In this document: positions 61,036 to 64,000 of the stretch, piece by piece
Numbering within the stretch: position 1 is the stretch's first letter
Layout: each line of letters starts with the position of its first letter
NCBI RefSeq assembly: GCF_900115805.1
Contig: NZ_FOXU01000002.1
Coordinates: forward strand, 310,001 to 374,000
Direction: 5' to 3'
Source of the DNA: Psychrobacillus psychrotolerans
GTDB lineage: Bacteria > Bacillota > Bacilli > Bacillales_A > Planococcaceae
DNA: 64,000 nucleotides
Translations under genes and position numbers: made by a program
The notes under the pieces: model-generated
What the model saw: the letters and a program-made list of their open reading frames with translations, nothing else
The model's database searches: none
Told to the model about the DNA's origin: nothing

Positions 61036-61049
61036 GGAAATCGCTTTCA
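61036..61049. promoter_or_regulatory. Near-consensus cre box upstream of the PTS operon
   Basis: Reading the minus strand, TGAAAGCGATTTCC matches the cre consensus TGWAANCGNTNWCA at all but the last position. It is 31 bases before the PRD regulator start and suggests CcpA control. Confidence 0.6.
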
Positions 61050-61273
61050 CTTCAGATGACATTTGGTCACAAAAGTTACTTTCAATTTCTTACCTCATTG
61101 GTATATACATTTTAGCTCAATTAAACTCATTATCATAAATGCCGGATATATATTTAATCCTAAAATATTTTGCTCACTACTATTGCCTTATTATATAGAG
61201 AACATAAAGATTCACTAAAGGTAAATTCCTAAGCGTATAATCATTATTCTTTTGAAGATAGAAATAAAAAGAA

Positions 61274-61307
61274 AAATCTCCTCAGAATATCTACTCTGAG
61301 GAGATTT
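61274..61307 (-). terminator. Terminator of the opuA operon
   Basis: A 13-bp perfect stem (AAATCTCCTCAGA at 61274-61286 and TCTGAGGAGATTT at 61295-61307) with an 8-base loop. On the minus strand a T run follows. It lies 14 bases after the opuAC stop codon. Confidence 0.9.
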
Positions 61308-61320
61308 GTTTCGTTTCTAA

Positions 61321-63077
<1,757 letters not shown>

Positions 63078-63078
63078 C

Positions 63079-64000
63079 TTACTTCACCCCCGTAATAGTT
63101 TGCTCTTCGGAATCCACTGTTCCATCTTTGTTTATAAAATCATTATCCCCAGATAATGCACCTATAAGGGCACCACGAATGATAATCCCTTGCAGCTTTT
63201 GTTCCTCATTGATAACAGCAACAGGAATGCTCGCGGTTGACACTACATCAAATAGTTCCGTAAGCACTGTATCAGGTGAAATCATCGGAAGGTCAGAAAT
63301 AAGCACATCATTCAAAGACTTCTCCGATTCAATAGCTTCTAGAGTATCTTGCGCAGTTACAGCTCCTAGTAAGCGATTCGCATTATCCACTACATATATA
63401 GAAGAAATACCCAGTTGTTTCATCAGTCGAAGTGCTACACGCGGACCACGATCAACTTTTACTGTGTCGGCTTTTTTCATGATGTGACCAGCAGTTAGTA
63501 CTTTAGACAAATCGACGTCTTCTACAAACCTTTCGACATATTCATTGGATGGACTCATCAAAATTTCTTCAGGTGATCCAATCTGAACAATTTCTCCGTC
63601 TTTCATCAGTGCTATACGATCACCGATACGAAGTGCTTCATCTAAATCATGTGTAATGAAAATAATTGTTTTTTGCATATCGTGATGAAGCTGAAGCAAC
63701 TCATTTTGCATATCTTTTCGTATCAGTGGATCTAATGCACTAAACGCTTCATCCATAAGCAAGATGTCGGGGTTATTTGCCAGTGCTCTAGCAAGTCCGA
63801 CACGCTGTTGCATACCCCCACTTAGTTGTTTCGGGTATTGGTCTTCATATCCCGCCAAACCAACAAGTCTTAATGACTCTGTTGCTTTTTCGTTCCGTTC
63901 TTTTTTAGATATCCCTTGGATTTCTAGACCATATTCTGTATTTTCAACAATTGTTTTATGTGGGAAGAGCGCAAAGTTTTGGAAAACCATACCAATTTTC
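63079..64000 (-). CDS. opuAA: Glycine betaine ABC transporter ATP-binding protein OpuAA (5' part outside window)
   Basis: The coding frame continues beyond the right edge: codons before the first visible Met at 63990 are in frame (K-I-G), so Walker A lies outside. Visible are the Q loop MVFQNFALFPHKTIVENT, the signature LSGGMQQRVGLARALA, Walker B ILLMDEAFSALDP, and the switch region FITHDLDEAL. Two C-terminal CBS domains follow (about residues 165-285 of the visible part), which in OpuA sense ionic strength. The charged tail ends in TVDSEEQTITGVK. It provides energy for betaine uptake. Confidence 0.94.
   Translation of the reverse strand, partial: KIGMVFQNFALFPHKTIVENTEYGLEIQGISKKERNEKATESLRLVGLAGYEDQYPKQLSGGMQQRVGLARALANNPDILLMDEAFSALDPLIRKDMQNELLQLHHDMQKTIIFITHDLDEALRIGDRIALMKDGEIVQIGSPEEILMSPSNEYVERFVEDVDLSKVLTAGHIMKKADTVKVDRGPRVALRLMKQLGISSIYVVDNANRLLGAVTAQDTLEAIESEKSLNDVLISDLPMISPDTVLTELFDVVSTASIPVAVINEEQKLQGIIIRGALIGALSGDNDFINKDGTVDSEEQTITGVK

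Overview
The window looks like a chromosomal segment of a low-GC, spore-forming Bacillota bacterium (Bacillales, probably the Planococcaceae/Caryophanaceae or Bacillaceae). This is an inference from the AT-rich sequence, strong AGGAGG-type ribosome binding sites, many TTG and GTG starts, CcpA-type cre boxes, a preQ1-I riboswitch, KinB-like kinases and OpuA. I see no rRNA, tRNA, CRISPR array, complete insertion sequence or prophage. Most genes are on the minus strand.

Region 1 (1-5.4 kb): the end of a GMC flavoprotein oxidoreductase, a three-gene minus-strand operon (PH-domain protein, histidine phosphatase, alpha/beta hydrolase), then a small membrane protein, a Tat-exported gluconate-2-dehydrogenase-subunit-3-like protein and a second complete GMC oxidoreductase. 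The two GMC genes share related 3' flanks and terminators, so they look like a segmental duplication. Region 2 (5.4-11.2 kb): a CstA-family transporter beside a LytS/LytT-type two-component system, with a 9-bp direct repeat (12-bp spacer) upstream of the transporter, which suggests a pyruvate-type sensing/uptake module; then an orphan histidine kinase. Region 3 (11.3-19.3 kb): purine nucleoside phosphorylase, an ECF sigma factor with a DUF4179 anti-sigma-like protein and a probable self-recognised promoter, a conserved hypothetical protein, a membrane-anchored zinc-ribbon/trypsin-like protease, and a preQ1-riboswitch-controlled queF-queC-transporter operon.

Region 4 (19.3-25 kb) is a defence island. 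It has an XRE regulator with a perfect operator palindrome, two paralogous PD-(D/E)xK nuclease subunits and, divergently, two different C5-cytosine methyltransferases. This is the layout of a heterodimeric restriction-modification system that recognises an asymmetric site (BbvCI-like). A decayed fragment of an alpha/beta hydrolase paralogue lies beside it. Region 5 (25-31.2 kb): cupin protein, membrane-anchored hydrolase, SAM methyltransferase and two tandem KinB-like sensor kinases.

Region 6 (31.2-50.8 kb) is a large glycan-catabolism locus, bounded by 340-bp near-identical direct repeats that each encode the same ~110-residue unknown protein. It has a MurR/RpiR regulator, a DUF624 membrane protein, a CUT1 sugar ABC importer without its own ATPase, DUF4127, an FAD oxidoreductase, a GHL10-type hydrolase, NanE, a ROK kinase, an esterase, a GH20 hexosaminidase and an SGNH hydrolase, plus a large secreted GHL10 protein. 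A perfect cre box precedes the binding-protein gene. NanE, ROK and GH20 point to N-acetylhexosamine glycans that yield ManNAc, perhaps cell-wall-linked polysaccharide.

Region 7 (51-64 kb): MscS-type channel, lipoprotein, a polar amino-acid ABC transporter with a lysine-6-dehydrogenase-like enzyme, an ascorbate-type PTS (IIB, IIC, and an EIIA fused to the PRD regulator, with a cre-like box), and the OpuA glycine-betaine importer, whose ATPase gene runs off the right edge.
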